From DSAR01 sp034437315 (GTDB lineage Bacteria > Chloroflexota > Anaerolineae > B4-G1): 7,601 nt of DNA. Positions 1-6,705 of the stretch are shown here, one piece after another. The DNA is taken from positions 1 to 7,601 of the forward strand of contig DAOTUC010000032.1 of assembly GCA_034437315.1 (NCBI GenBank), written 5' to 3'. Each line of letters starts with the position of its first letter. Positions within the stretch are counted from its first letter, which is position 1. The position numbers and the translations under genes are program-made. The notes beneath the pieces were generated by a model. The model made no database searches. It was given only the letters and a program-made list of their open reading frames with translations, and was not told the origin of the DNA.

Positions 1-95
1 GACCCTAAAGGTTTTGCTCAAGGCCGCGCAAACAACGTTTTTGCCTTAAACAATGACCTTTTTCCATCAAAACCAGCGCAAAAACCTTTAGGGTC
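1..95. repeat. Short element with 15-bp perfect terminal inverted repeats
   Basis: The first 15 bases (gaccctaaaggtttt, 1-15) are the exact reverse complement of 81-95 (aaaacctttagggtc). Pairing extends two more bases (gc at 16-17 with gc at 78-79) if one base, position 80, is bulged. Inside lies a smaller inverted pair, aaggc (20-24) with gcctt (43-47). No open frame of useful length fits between the arms. The form resembles a miniature inverted-repeat element or an interspersed palindromic repeat. It could also be the downstream hairpin of a gene to the left, but the roughly 65-base loop and lack of a terminal T-run argue against a simple terminator. The window begins exactly at the left arm, so the element may extend further left and no target-site duplication can be judged. 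Confidence 0.6.
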
Positions 96-152
96 TATGA
101 TGGGCCATGCGAAATCCTGAAGACCCCAAGAATTTCACTGGATGGGCACTAT

Positions 153-181
153 TTGAAACCCCAGAAGAAATGTGCTACAAT
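153..181 (+). promoter_or_regulatory. Sigma-70-type promoter for the arginine-decarboxylase-like gene
   Basis: TTGAAA (153-158) and TACAAT (176-181) are separated by exactly 17 bases, and TG at 173-174 one base before the -10 box gives an extended -10. Transcription would be expected to start near 188, leaving a leader of about 66 bases before the ATG at 255. The -35 box coincides with the TTG that would open the longest version of the downstream reading frame, so a transcript from here cannot encode that longer form. This is a motif match with no experimental support, but the fit is unusually good. Confidence 0.65.
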
Positions 182-242
182 TCATTCAGCAGTCGTGACC
201 AGGCGTATACAACTCTGGGCGGCTTTTGGCGTATTATGTAAC

Positions 243-250
243 AAGGAGGG
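243..250 (+). promoter_or_regulatory. Ribosome binding site that sets the start at 255
   Basis: AAGGAGGG lies four bases upstream of the ATG at 255 and is a strong Shine-Dalgarno match. The alternative upstream TTG at 153 has no comparable site and falls inside the promoter, so this site decides the start. Confidence 0.75.
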
Positions 251-254
251 CAAA

Positions 255-1691
255 ATGACACATCCGGTGATTGGATGGGAGCGCGAGACGCCAATCCCAA
301 ATCACACGTTCAACACCTACCTGAGCGCTCGCGATGGGCGACTTTATTTCGACGATCTGGACCTGGCCCAGTTGTTCATCGGCGGCCGGCAGGATCAGGG
401 CTTTGGGCGGACCCTGCCCAGTCCCCTGGAGATCGTCTACCTGCCCAAGATTCGCCGGAAAATCGCCCAGATGCGGCAGATCTTCGCCGAGGTGAGCGCC
501 GAGATCGGTTACGCCGGGCGTTTTCTCTACGCCTACGCCTCCAAGGCCAACGCCGCCGAAGAGGTCGTACGCACGGCGCTGGGGGCCGGCGCCCATTACG
601 AGATGTCGTCCGCCGTGGACGTGGAAATCGCGCGCTTGATGCGGGCCGCCGGACATTTACCGCCGGATCGGTTGGTGATCTGCAATGGCTTTAAATCGGC
701 CGGGACGGATTACGCTGACAAACTTGTCCGCTTCCGCCGCGAGCACGAGGGCGTCATCCCCGTGATCGAGGATTTGAGTGAGATACCACCGCTCGTCGAT
801 TCCGGCCTTCCCTTCCAGGTCGGCCTGCGCCAGAAGAGCTACGGCCCTCACCATGGCCGGGCCGAGATGGACAGCGTCCACTCCCGCTTTGGGATGGACG
901 CCGCCTCCATCTGGAAGGCCGCCGAAGTGGTCGAGACGGCGCCAAACCTGATGCTCAAACTCTATCACGCCATGGTCGGCAGCCAGATTGTGAACGCGGA
1001 CGATTTCTTGACCTGGCTCACGCCGCCTATCGAGATCTACGCTCAGTTGCGCCAGCGTCACCCCTCCTTGCACATCTTCGATTTCGGCGGCGGCGTGCCG
1101 GTGGCGATGACGCTCGATTTCTCCTTCGATTACCGGGGTTTCGTGCGCCGCCTGTTGAGTACTTTGCAAACCATCTGCGCCTGCTACGACGCGCCGGTCC
1201 CCGACGTGATGGGGGAGTTTGGCCGTTACACTGCATCGGAACACGGCGCTCACCTCTTCCGGGTGATTATGAGCAAGGAAAACAAATCGAAGTTGCCCTG
1301 GTACATCATCGACGGCTCGATCATGACCTCGTTCCCCGACACCTGGGCGCTAGGGGAGCATTTCATCGTCCTGCCCCTCAACCATCTCGACAAGCCTTTC
1401 CGGCAGGTGCAACTGGGCGGGATGACGTGCGACAGCGACGACGTCTACCCGCCGAAATCCAGCCGCGCGCCGCTCTACCTGCCGGTGGAGACCGAGGGGC
1501 TCTACGTCGGCTTCTTCAGCATCGGCGCCTACCAGGAGATGTTGGGCGGCGTCCAGGGGAGTAAGCATTGCGTCCTCCCCGAGGCCAACGAGCTGATCGT
1601 CGACCGGGACGACGATGGGCAGTACCAGTTCCAACTCCTGCCGGGCCAGCGCTCGGAGGACGTGTTGGATAACCTGGGTTACACGGTTTGA
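255..1691 (+). CDS. Arginine decarboxylase-like PLP enzyme (fold type III)
   Basis: 478 residues from the ATG at 255, chosen because of the strong ribosome site and the promoter at 153-181. The product is a cytoplasmic PLP-dependent decarboxylase of the ornithine/arginine/diaminopimelate group, most like biosynthetic arginine decarboxylase (arginine to agmatine, polyamine synthesis). Visible motifs are YASKANA with the presumed Schiff-base lysine at residue 97, HSRFG (209-213), the glycine-rich phosphate loop FDFGGGVPV (275-283), EFGRYTASEHG (from 321) matching the ESGR-type motif, CDSDD (392-396) with the catalytic cysteine, and GAYQEMLGG (424-432), which is typical of SpeA-type enzymes. It is clearly shorter than classical SpeA (about 630-660 residues), so the helical insertions of that family seem absent. 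Substrate is inferred; another basic amino acid or a carboxylated polyamine remains possible. It appears monocistronic, or reads through into the next pair 27 bases downstream, since no terminator is visible. Confidence 0.85.
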   Translation: MTHPVIGWERETPIPNHTFNTYLSARDGRLYFDDLDLAQLFIGGRQDQGFGRTLPSPLEIVYLPKIRRKIAQMRQIFAEVSAEIGYAGRFLYAYASKANAAEEVVRTALGAGAHYEMSSAVDVEIARLMRAAGHLPPDRLVICNGFKSAGTDYADKLVRFRREHEGVIPVIEDLSEIPPLVDSGLPFQVGLRQKSYGPHHGRAEMDSVHSRFGMDAASIWKAAEVVETAPNLMLKLYHAMVGSQIVNADDFLTWLTPPIEIYAQLRQRHPSLHIFDFGGGVPVAMTLDFSFDYRGFVRRLLSTLQTICACYDAPVPDVMGEFGRYTASEHGAHLFRVIMSKENKSKLPWYIIDGSIMTSFPDTWALGEHFIVLPLNHLDKPFRQVQLGGMTCDSDDVYPPKSSRAPLYLPVETEGLYVGFFSIGAYQEMLGGVQGSKHCVLPEANELIVDRDDDGQYQFQLLPGQRSEDVLDNLGYTV

Positions 1692-1718
1692 AGTGGTATA
1701 AGAGTGAGGTGGTTTAAG

Positions 1719-1949
1719 ATGGAGCGAATTGTTGTTGATCCCACGATACATTTTGGAAAACCTTGTGTAGCCGGTACGCGTATCACGGTGCAGAGCATCC
1801 TTGAATTGCTCAACGAAGACATCTCTTTTGAGGAGATCATCCAGGATTACTACCCCGATCTTACGTCCGAAGATATTCATGCCTGCATTCAGTATGCTAT
1901 CGCGCTTGTTGCGGCTGAGGATATTCATCTGAAGGCAGTCCCAGTATGA
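1719..1949 (+). CDS. DUF433 family antitoxin-like protein
   Basis: 76 residues. The start is the ATG at 1719, six bases after GAGGTGG (1706-1712); an in-frame GTG at 1704 would add five residues but overlaps that ribosome site. The sequence has the DUF433 pattern: a short N-terminal strand, HFGKPCVAGTRITV (11-24) with the conserved G-KP-GTRI core, then helices around SFEEIIQDYYPDLTSEDI (36-53) that form a small winged-helix-like fold. Members usually sit immediately upstream of a PIN-like DUF5615 gene and are regarded as antitoxins that neutralise the toxin and may repress their own promoter. Here the stop codon overlaps the start of exactly such a gene (ATGA, 1946-1949), indicating translational coupling. 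Base composition is visibly more A/T-rich than the flanking genes, suggesting independent acquisition. Family call is firm; the role is inferred from family and context. Confidence 0.85.
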   Translation: MERIVVDPTIHFGKPCVAGTRITVQSILELLNEDISFEEIIQDYYPDLTSEDIHACIQYAIALVAAEDIHLKAVPV

Positions 1950-2305
1950 AACTTTTGCTGGACCAAGACGTGTATGCAATCACAAAGCGCCTTCTGAGTA
2001 GCCGGGGCCACGACGTGGTTACCGTTGCGCAGATTGGTCTCTCACGAGCAGATGATGAGGAGATCCTTCGTATTGCTCAGGAGCAAGGCCGTATACTTGT
2101 GACCCGGGATAGAGATTTTGGCAATTTAGTGTTTGTCAAAGCACTGGGTTCCGGCGTTCTATACCTCCGTGTATTACCGTCAACACAAGGTGCAGTTCAC
2201 GATGAACTTGAGTTCGTGCTGGAGACCTATACAGAGCAGGAGCTGGCCCGGGCGTTTGTGGTTATCGAAGCAGATGGTCATAGAATTCGTTGGCTGTCTA
2301 GGTAG
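1946..2305 (+). CDS. DUF5615 PIN-like toxin/nuclease
   Basis: 119 residues, starting at the ATG that overlaps the previous stop (ATGA). The opening MKLLLDQDV places acidic residues D6 and D8 at the end of the first strand, followed by an acidic cluster in SRADDEEIL (D36, D37, E38) and VTRDRDFGN with D55 and D57. This spacing is the pattern of DUF5615 / Mut7-C-type PIN-like domains, in which such carboxylates bind the metal used for RNA cleavage. All the expected acidic positions seem present, so the protein looks intact and potentially active. With the DUF433 gene it forms a two-gene toxin-antitoxin-like cassette. Its stop is only 14 bases from the next start, so the envelope gene downstream may be co-transcribed with it. 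Toxicity is inferred from family; some members may be non-toxic RNA-processing enzymes. Confidence 0.85.
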   Translation: MKLLLDQDVYAITKRLLSSRGHDVVTVAQIGLSRADDEEILRIAQEQGRILVTRDRDFGNLVFVKALGSGVLYLRVLPSTQGAVHDELEFVLETYTEQELARAFVVIEADGHRIRWLSR

Positions 2306-2319
2306 CAAAGGAGCCGTTT

Positions 2320-3954
2320 ATGGAAAGCATAGATAGAACCCGAATCATCTTCATCGCCATTGTGGGTTTGGCCTTGCTCGTGGCCTGCGTGGCCGTGGCC
2401 TACAACGTCGTCAACCGGCTGGTGGACGACGCCCGCGCGACGGCGACGCCGGACGGCAGCGGGTTAGGCGCCGTCACCGGGCAGCCGACGCCGGTCGTCC
2501 AGTTGGATTCGCCGGACCCGATCTTCGGCCCCGATTACGACCCCGACGATGGCTTGCCGGTCTACGTCTGCGGCGCCGACGCCTTCGGCAGCTATTTCAC
2601 GTTGCAGCAGATGCAGATGGCGGGGATCGACGTCGAGCACGGGTTTCACCTGGGGATCGTGCCCTTTTTCCTGGACGACGACCCGGCCTACGACATTTCC
2701 GAGGAGCAGCGCACAGCCTTGCTCGATAGTGGTCAATGGGATTGCCTGCTCACCACGCTGGATTCGGTGGCGCTGACCAGTCCCGGCGTCGTGACCGCCA
2801 TCGTGGACGAGAGCGCGGGGGCCGATCAATTGTGGGTGCGCGACGTCCCCACGATCAACGATCTCAAGGGCCAGCGCATCGCCTTCTCGCGCGGCAGCGT
2901 GGGCGAGTATTTCGTCTACTACACGCTGTCCATCGCCCGGCTGAATCCCCGCTTCGACGTGGAGCTCCTGCCCCAGGATAGCGTGGCCGAGGCAATCGAG
3001 GTCTTCAACGCCGGTCAGGCCGACGCGGTCTCCGGCTGGGAACCGGACATCTATCTGGCCGAAGAGAGCGGCGGCGTGCCGCTCCTGAGTTCCAACCAGA
3101 TGCGGATCGTCATCGACGTCATCGTCACCTCGCGCCAATCCATCGCCAACGAGGCCGACCTGGTGCAGGATTTCCACGACGCTTGGTTCCACGCGCTGAA
3201 AAACCAGGTGGAGGATTTCGATACCGCCGCTTCCCACATCGCCGATTGGGGGCACAATGATTGGAGTTTCGTCTATCCGGAGAGCGCCAGCGAGGATCTG
3301 AGACTGTGGCTGGAGAACGTGGCCCAGGCGGATCTGGGCGACAATGCCTACGTGATGCGCGATACCCGGCCGCTGATCGACCGTTTGCAGATCGCCCAAC
3401 GAGTCTGGGCGGCCTCGGGCGTCGAGGCCCCAGAGGGGGACGTGGCTGACCTGGTGGATCCGGGTTTCGTCTCCCGATCGGCTGCGCAGGCCAGCTTGCA
3501 GCCCAACGGGAGCCCGGTCAACGACACCTTCTCCCTCTCGACCCAGTTCGACCTTTCCGGCGTCGGCGCTGGGGAGACGGCGACGCTGGTGGTGCTGCCA
3601 TGCCGGCGCTTCACCTTCCTGCCCGAGTCGACCGAACTGACGTTGGAATCCCGCCGCATCCTGGACGATTGTGTGATGCCGACGCTCTCGCAGAGTGTCG
3701 GGTTGTTCCTGCGGGTCAAGGGCTCGGCCGCCTGGCCTGGCCCGCCCGGCGCGTACACGAAGGAGGAGATCCTGACGTTCGCCGAGGCCCGCGCCCAATC
3801 GGTGGTCGATTACCTGGCCTCCCAGGGCATCGACCCGGCCCGCTTCGTCGTCGAGGCCGAACTGCCGCCGGAGGATCATTGGGAGACGGAGGACCCGGAG
3901 ATACAGGCGGAGGACCGGTACGTGGAGATGACGCTGATCACTGTCGGGCGATAG
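2320..3954 (+). CDS. Membrane-anchored substrate-binding-like protein fused to an OmpA-like domain
   Basis: 544 residues; AAAGGAG (2307-2313) six bases before the ATG supports the start. Residues 9-29 form one hydrophobic helix after a short charged N-terminus, so the rest should lie outside the cytoplasmic membrane. A low-complexity linker (about 38-75) leads into a periplasmic-binding-protein-like region (about 80-365, NMT1/SsuA/phosphonate-binding style): VYVCGADAFGSYFTLQQMQ at its start, DLKGQRIAFSRGSVGEYF (181-198) and EVFNAGQADAVSGWEPD (227-243), the hallmark of ABC solute-binding lobes. The C-terminal part (about 425-541) resembles an OmpA-like peptidoglycan-binding domain, with FLPESTELT, AEARAQSVVDYLASQGID (488-505) and RFVVEAE. 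The usual Asp of the GHTD-type motif is not evident: the matching site reads VKGSAAWPG. No transporter subunits are adjacent, so a sensing or wall-tethering role is more likely than import. The SBP call is good, the OmpA call fair and the ligand unknown. Confidence 0.8.
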   Translation: MESIDRTRIIFIAIVGLALLVACVAVAYNVVNRLVDDARATATPDGSGLGAVTGQPTPVVQLDSPDPIFGPDYDPDDGLPVYVCGADAFGSYFTLQQMQMAGIDVEHGFHLGIVPFFLDDDPAYDISEEQRTALLDSGQWDCLLTTLDSVALTSPGVVTAIVDESAGADQLWVRDVPTINDLKGQRIAFSRGSVGEYFVYYTLSIARLNPRFDVELLPQDSVAEAIEVFNAGQADAVSGWEPDIYLAEESGGVPLLSSNQMRIVIDVIVTSRQSIANEADLVQDFHDAWFHALKNQVEDFDTAASHIADWGHNDWSFVYPESASEDLRLWLENVAQADLGDNAYVMRDTRPLIDRLQIAQRVWAASGVEAPEGDVADLVDPGFVSRSAAQASLQPNGSPVNDTFSLSTQFDLSGVGAGETATLVVLPCRRFTFLPESTELTLESRRILDDCVMPTLSQSVGLFLRVKGSAAWPGPPGAYTKEEILTFAEARAQSVVDYLASQGIDPARFVVEAELPPEDHWETEDPEIQAEDRYVEMTLITVGR

Positions 3955-4000
3955 ATCGGTCGTTGCTGTCGGACATAGCAAACAATCCCGTCATCACATT

Positions 4001-4080
4001 GGCGCTACGAGCTCGTAGTAGGCGATTTATCGCCGTAAAAGCGCGCTGAAGTCGCTGTCTAGCGCCGCTGCCTAGCGCAC
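4001..4080. repeat. Palindrome-rich spacer, possibly an interspersed repeat
   Basis: The 178-base gap between 3954 and 4133 holds several symmetric units. A perfect 14-base palindrome lies at 4005-4018 (ctacgagctcgtag). Another sits at 4021-4034 (ggcgatttatcgcc; stem ggcga/tcgcc around ttta). A GC-rich tract follows with the 7-mer ctagcgc twice, at 4059-4065 and 4072-4078. No T-run follows the stems, so they do not form a convincing intrinsic terminator. Clustering of unrelated palindromes in one spacer is typical of REP-like interspersed elements, but copy number in the genome cannot be seen here. The rest of the gap, apart from the ribosome site at 4122-4126, shows no clear signal. Confidence 0.5.
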
Positions 4081-4121
4081 GCACTACAACTCAAAATATT
4101 TGAAACACACCCGAATCAAAC

Positions 4122-4126
4122 GAGGG
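4122..4126 (+). promoter_or_regulatory. Ribosome binding site that sets the start at 4133
   Basis: GAGGG lies six bases before the ATG at 4133. An in-frame TTG at 4100 would add eleven residues, but it has no Shine-Dalgarno match and would put extra charged residues before an otherwise normal lipoprotein signal, so 4133 is preferred. Confidence 0.65.
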
Positions 4127-4132
4127 AAACTT

Positions 4133-5797
4133 ATGCGAGGAAGAAAAAGATACGTTATTTGGTCATTGATGGCGATATGGGTCGCGTTGACCGTCGCCTG
4201 TGGTTTGATCGGGCGGGAGGGGCCTCCGCGCAACGCGGTCATCGTCGAGGTGATGGCGAATACTAGCCTGACACCCTGGTTAGAGGCGGCCGTCGAACCG
4301 TTCAACGAGGCCGGCAACGAGACGTCGGATGGTAAGCCGGTTTACGTCGCGCTTACTCCGCTTGAGTCGGGACGGGCGGTGGCTGAGATGGTCGATGGTG
4401 GAGAGAGTGGGGCGCTGCCGGCCCTGTGGATCCCGGACGACGTGGTGTGGAGCAATCTGTTGGCCGAGCAGGGAAAAGATCATTTCCAGGGGGATTGCGT
4501 CAGCGTGGCCGAGAGCCCGCTGGTCATCGCGATGTGGCGGCCGGTGGCCGAGGCGTTGGGCTGGCCCGGGCGCTCGTTGGGCTGGCTTGACGTGGGCAGC
4601 CTGGCGGCGGATCCATCCGCCTGGGATTATTACAGCGGCGGTCAGTTTGGGGATCGCTTGCGCCTGAGTCACACCCATCCGGGCCTATCCGGCGCCGGCG
4701 CCAGCACCCTCTTGGCCGTCGTCCACGCGGCCCAATCGGCGCAGGAGGCGGTTGGGGTGGACGACATTCAGGAGCCCATCGTGCAGGCCTCAGTCAGCGC
4801 CTTCGAGGCGGCCGTCTCCTGGTTCAGCAGCAGCGCCGATGACCTGGGCCGGACGATGCAGGAGCGCGGCGTCGAATACCTGGGCGCGGCCGTGATGTAT
4901 GAGAGCACGGCGCTCCATTACGGCGGAGGCGACCCGTCCATCGTGCCCATCTATCCCTTCGAGGGGACCTTCGTGGCTACCCACCCGGCCTGTGTGAATG
5001 GGAACGCCGATAGCCAGACCCAGGAAGCCGCGCGCCTATTCCGCGATTACCTGCTGGAAGAGCCGACTCAACAATTGGCCGTGGCCCACGGTCTGCGGCC
5101 GGTCAATGCGGCGGTGACGCCGGAAGCGCCCCTGGACGCGAGCCGCCACGTCGATCTTGCCCAGCCGGAGATCATCTTCGGCGCGCCCAGCGTGGAGGCG
5201 ATCTACGCCGTGCAAGATTTGTGGCAATCGGCCCGCAAGGACGTCAACCTGGTGATGCTGCTGGATACGTCGGGCAGTATGTCGGGCGATAAAATGACCA
5301 ACGCCCGCGAGGCGGCGGTGCAGTTCGTGCAACAGATGGGGGACGACGATTTCATCACCATCATCGCTTTCGCGAATGCGCCCACGGTGGTCATCCGTCA
5401 CGAGCAGGTCGGACCGGCGCGCGAACAAATCGTCGAAGCGCTCAGGGGATTGCAGGCCAACGGTTACACCACGCTCTACGACGCCATCGGCGAGGGGGCC
5501 GCCGTCATCGCCGATACACACTCATCTCAGACGAGCAACGCCATGGTCGTGCTCTCCGACGGGATGGACACGAGCAGTTACGTCTATAGCTTCGACCAAT
5601 CGTTGATCGAGATGGCGGCTGAGCACGACACCACCGTCTTCACCATCGCCTACGGTTCCGACGCTGACGAGGACGTGCTCTCCGAACTGGCGTTCAAAGC
5701 GCAGGGCAACTTCTACCAGGGGGACGAGGCCAACATCTCGGCTATCTACGAGGAAATGTCAGCCGCCTTCGGCGGCAGCGCAGGTATCGGCCGCTAG
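4133..5797 (+). CDS. Lipoprotein with solute-binding-like region and C-terminal vWA domain
   Basis: 554 residues from the ATG at 4133. The N-terminus is a lipoprotein signal: basic MRGRKR, a hydrophobic stretch (7-20) and the lipobox TVAC with Cys23 as the lipidation site, so the protein should be anchored outside the membrane. Residues about 35-340 look like a type II extracellular solute-binding domain (VEVMANTSLTPWLEAAVEPF, LWIPDDVVW, SPLVIAMWRPVAEALGWP, YPFEGTFVATHPACV). Residues about 370-545 are a von Willebrand factor A domain with a complete MIDAS metal site: DTSGSMSG (Asp378, Ser380, Ser382), threonines in GYTTLYDAI (446-447) and LSDGMD (Asp476). vWA domains mediate metal-dependent protein contacts. 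A binding lobe joined to vWA suggests a surface receptor or assembly factor, in keeping with the SBP-OmpA protein upstream and PspA downstream. Its stop codon lies within a heptamer repeat array. Domain calls are strong; ligand and partners are unknown. Confidence 0.85.
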   Translation: MRGRKRYVIWSLMAIWVALTVACGLIGREGPPRNAVIVEVMANTSLTPWLEAAVEPFNEAGNETSDGKPVYVALTPLESGRAVAEMVDGGESGALPALWIPDDVVWSNLLAEQGKDHFQGDCVSVAESPLVIAMWRPVAEALGWPGRSLGWLDVGSLAADPSAWDYYSGGQFGDRLRLSHTHPGLSGAGASTLLAVVHAAQSAQEAVGVDDIQEPIVQASVSAFEAAVSWFSSSADDLGRTMQERGVEYLGAAVMYESTALHYGGGDPSIVPIYPFEGTFVATHPACVNGNADSQTQEAARLFRDYLLEEPTQQLAVAHGLRPVNAAVTPEAPLDASRHVDLAQPEIIFGAPSVEAIYAVQDLWQSARKDVNLVMLLDTSGSMSGDKMTNAREAAVQFVQQMGDDDFITIIAFANAPTVVIRHEQVGPAREQIVEALRGLQANGYTTLYDAIGEGAAVIADTHSSQTSNAMVVLSDGMDTSSYVYSFDQSLIEMAAEHDTTVFTIAYGSDADEDVLSELAFKAQGNFYQGDEANISAIYEEMSAAFGGSAGIGR

Positions 5798-5853
5798 ACA
5801 TAGGACAGACATAGGACGTAGGACTTGGGACGTAGGACATAGGACTTAGGACG
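5795..5853. repeat. Heptanucleotide tandem repeat array (TAGGACN)
   Basis: Six contiguous 7-base units fill 5812-5853: TAGGACG, TAGGACT, TGGGACG, TAGGACA, TAGGACT, TAGGACG. A seventh unit, TAGGACA (5801-5807), is separated from them by GACA, and a shortened copy, TAGACA (5795-5800), supplies the TAG stop codon of the preceding gene. The array ends about 10 bases before the ribosome site of the next gene. It resembles the short tandemly repeated heptamers described in filamentous cyanobacteria, with the last base variable. It is not a CRISPR: units are contiguous, very short and lack spacers. It may alter RNA spacing or simply have expanded by slippage. Confidence 0.85.
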
Positions 5854-5870
5854 TAAACAGGAGGATTAAA

Positions 5871-6551
5871 ATGGCAACACTTTTGGAAAAGGTCTCGACG
5901 TTAATCTCGGCAAATTTGCACGCTTTGGTGGATCAGGCATTGAAGACCAACAGTATCGCCGTGATCGACCAGTACATCCGGCAGGTCGAAAATCACCTGG
6001 CGGAACTGGAGGATGCCGCTGCCACAGTCGGCGGGGAGGTCAAGTCGATCAAGCGCAAGTTGAACGGCCTGGAGCAAAAAGAGGACGAGTTGGACCGGGC
6101 CATCAACGCGCTCCTGATGGAGGGGAACGAGGAGACCGCCGCCGCCGCCCAGAGCAAGCTCAACAGCACGCGACGCCTGATCGAGACGTACGACGACCAG
6201 GCCGGGCGGTTACAGAAGGAATATCAGCAATTGCTGGACGCCAAGGTCAAGTTGGAAGCGCGTCTGGCGACGATGAAGCAGGAGCGGGAGGAACTCCAGG
6301 CGCTGCTAGAACTGGCCCAGAGCAAAGAGGTAGCCGTCAAGGCGATGAAGGGATTGGATGACCTGATGGGCACGGGGGATACCGACATCGGCCGCATGGC
6401 CCAGAGCATCTACGCCCGGCTCGACAAGGCGACCACCGCCTCTGAGATGCGGGCCGCCAGCCTCGACGAGCAGATCGACAGCGTGCTCGATCGCAGCGAG
6501 ATCGACGGTCAGTTGGCCGAGCGGAGGAGACAGCTCGGACTAGACGAATAA
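5871..6551 (+). CDS. pspA: PspA/IM30 family membrane-protecting protein
   Basis: 226 residues. AGGAGG (5859-5864) six bases before the ATG gives a strong start. The N-terminal segment (1-22, MATLLEKVSTLISANLHALV) is the amphipathic membrane-binding helix typical of PspA/Vipp1, followed by the usual DQYIRQVE segment (33-40). Residues about 40-160 are an almost unbroken, charged helical coiled coil, and a shorter helical tail (175-226) ends in ERRRQLGLDE. Length and layout fit the family (about 220-230 residues). PspA proteins polymerise on the inner face of the stressed cytoplasmic membrane and limit proton leakage; in Gram-negative bacteria they also restrain PspF, but no such regulator is seen here. 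The neighbouring extracytoplasmic SBP-OmpA and SBP-vWA proteins suggest this copy responds to or supports the cell envelope. The heptamer array separates it from the vWA gene by 73 bases, and co-transcription is plausible. Confidence 0.9.
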   Translation: MATLLEKVSTLISANLHALVDQALKTNSIAVIDQYIRQVENHLAELEDAAATVGGEVKSIKRKLNGLEQKEDELDRAINALLMEGNEETAAAAQSKLNSTRRLIETYDDQAGRLQKEYQQLLDAKVKLEARLATMKQEREELQALLELAQSKEVAVKAMKGLDDLMGTGDTDIGRMAQSIYARLDKATTASEMRAASLDEQIDSVLDRSEIDGQLAERRRQLGLDE

Positions 6552-6705
6552 AGGGCGTGTTTCCTTGAGCACAGGAATAGCGTCAGAAAAACCACTCAAT
6601 GATGAATATCCACTTTGATAGAAACAGCCTTTGTGGTTGAGCGTCCGAGCCGGTACTTGAGCAAGCCCGGCTTTGAACGGATAGGAACGTTAGGTGAGGT
6701 GGATC

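Noticed and set aside
153..254. N-terminal extension of the decarboxylase from a TTG start at 153
   Set aside because: The TTG is part of the -35 box, transcription should start near 188, and the strong ribosome site points to 255.
657..1253. 198-codon open frame on the minus strand
   Set aside because: It is antisense to the decarboxylase, whose motifs are unambiguous, and has no family resemblance.
1694..1702. Extended -10-like sequence TGGTATAAG before the DUF433 gene
   Set aside because: There is no matching -35 box, and the expected transcript start would cut into the ribosome site at 1706-1712, so support is too weak for a promoter call.
2464..3981. 505-codon open frame on the minus strand
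   Set aside because: It lies opposite the SBP-OmpA gene, has low-complexity His/Arg/Gly-rich translation and no recognisable domain; it is an antisense shadow of GC-rich codon use.
3600..4049. 149-codon open frame on the + strand
   Set aside because: It overlaps the OmpA-like domain in another frame with Gly/Arg/Pro-rich translation; only its tail enters the spacer.
5795..5853. CRISPR array
   Set aside because: The units are contiguous 7-mers without spacers, and no cas gene is nearby.
6561..6577. Terminator after pspA
   Set aside because: The stem is only five pairs (ttcct/aggaa) and no T-run follows.
6565..6662. Three copies of TTGAGC in the pspA downstream spacer (6565, 6637, 6657)
   Set aside because: They are only six bases long, irregularly spaced and without symmetry; chance is likely.
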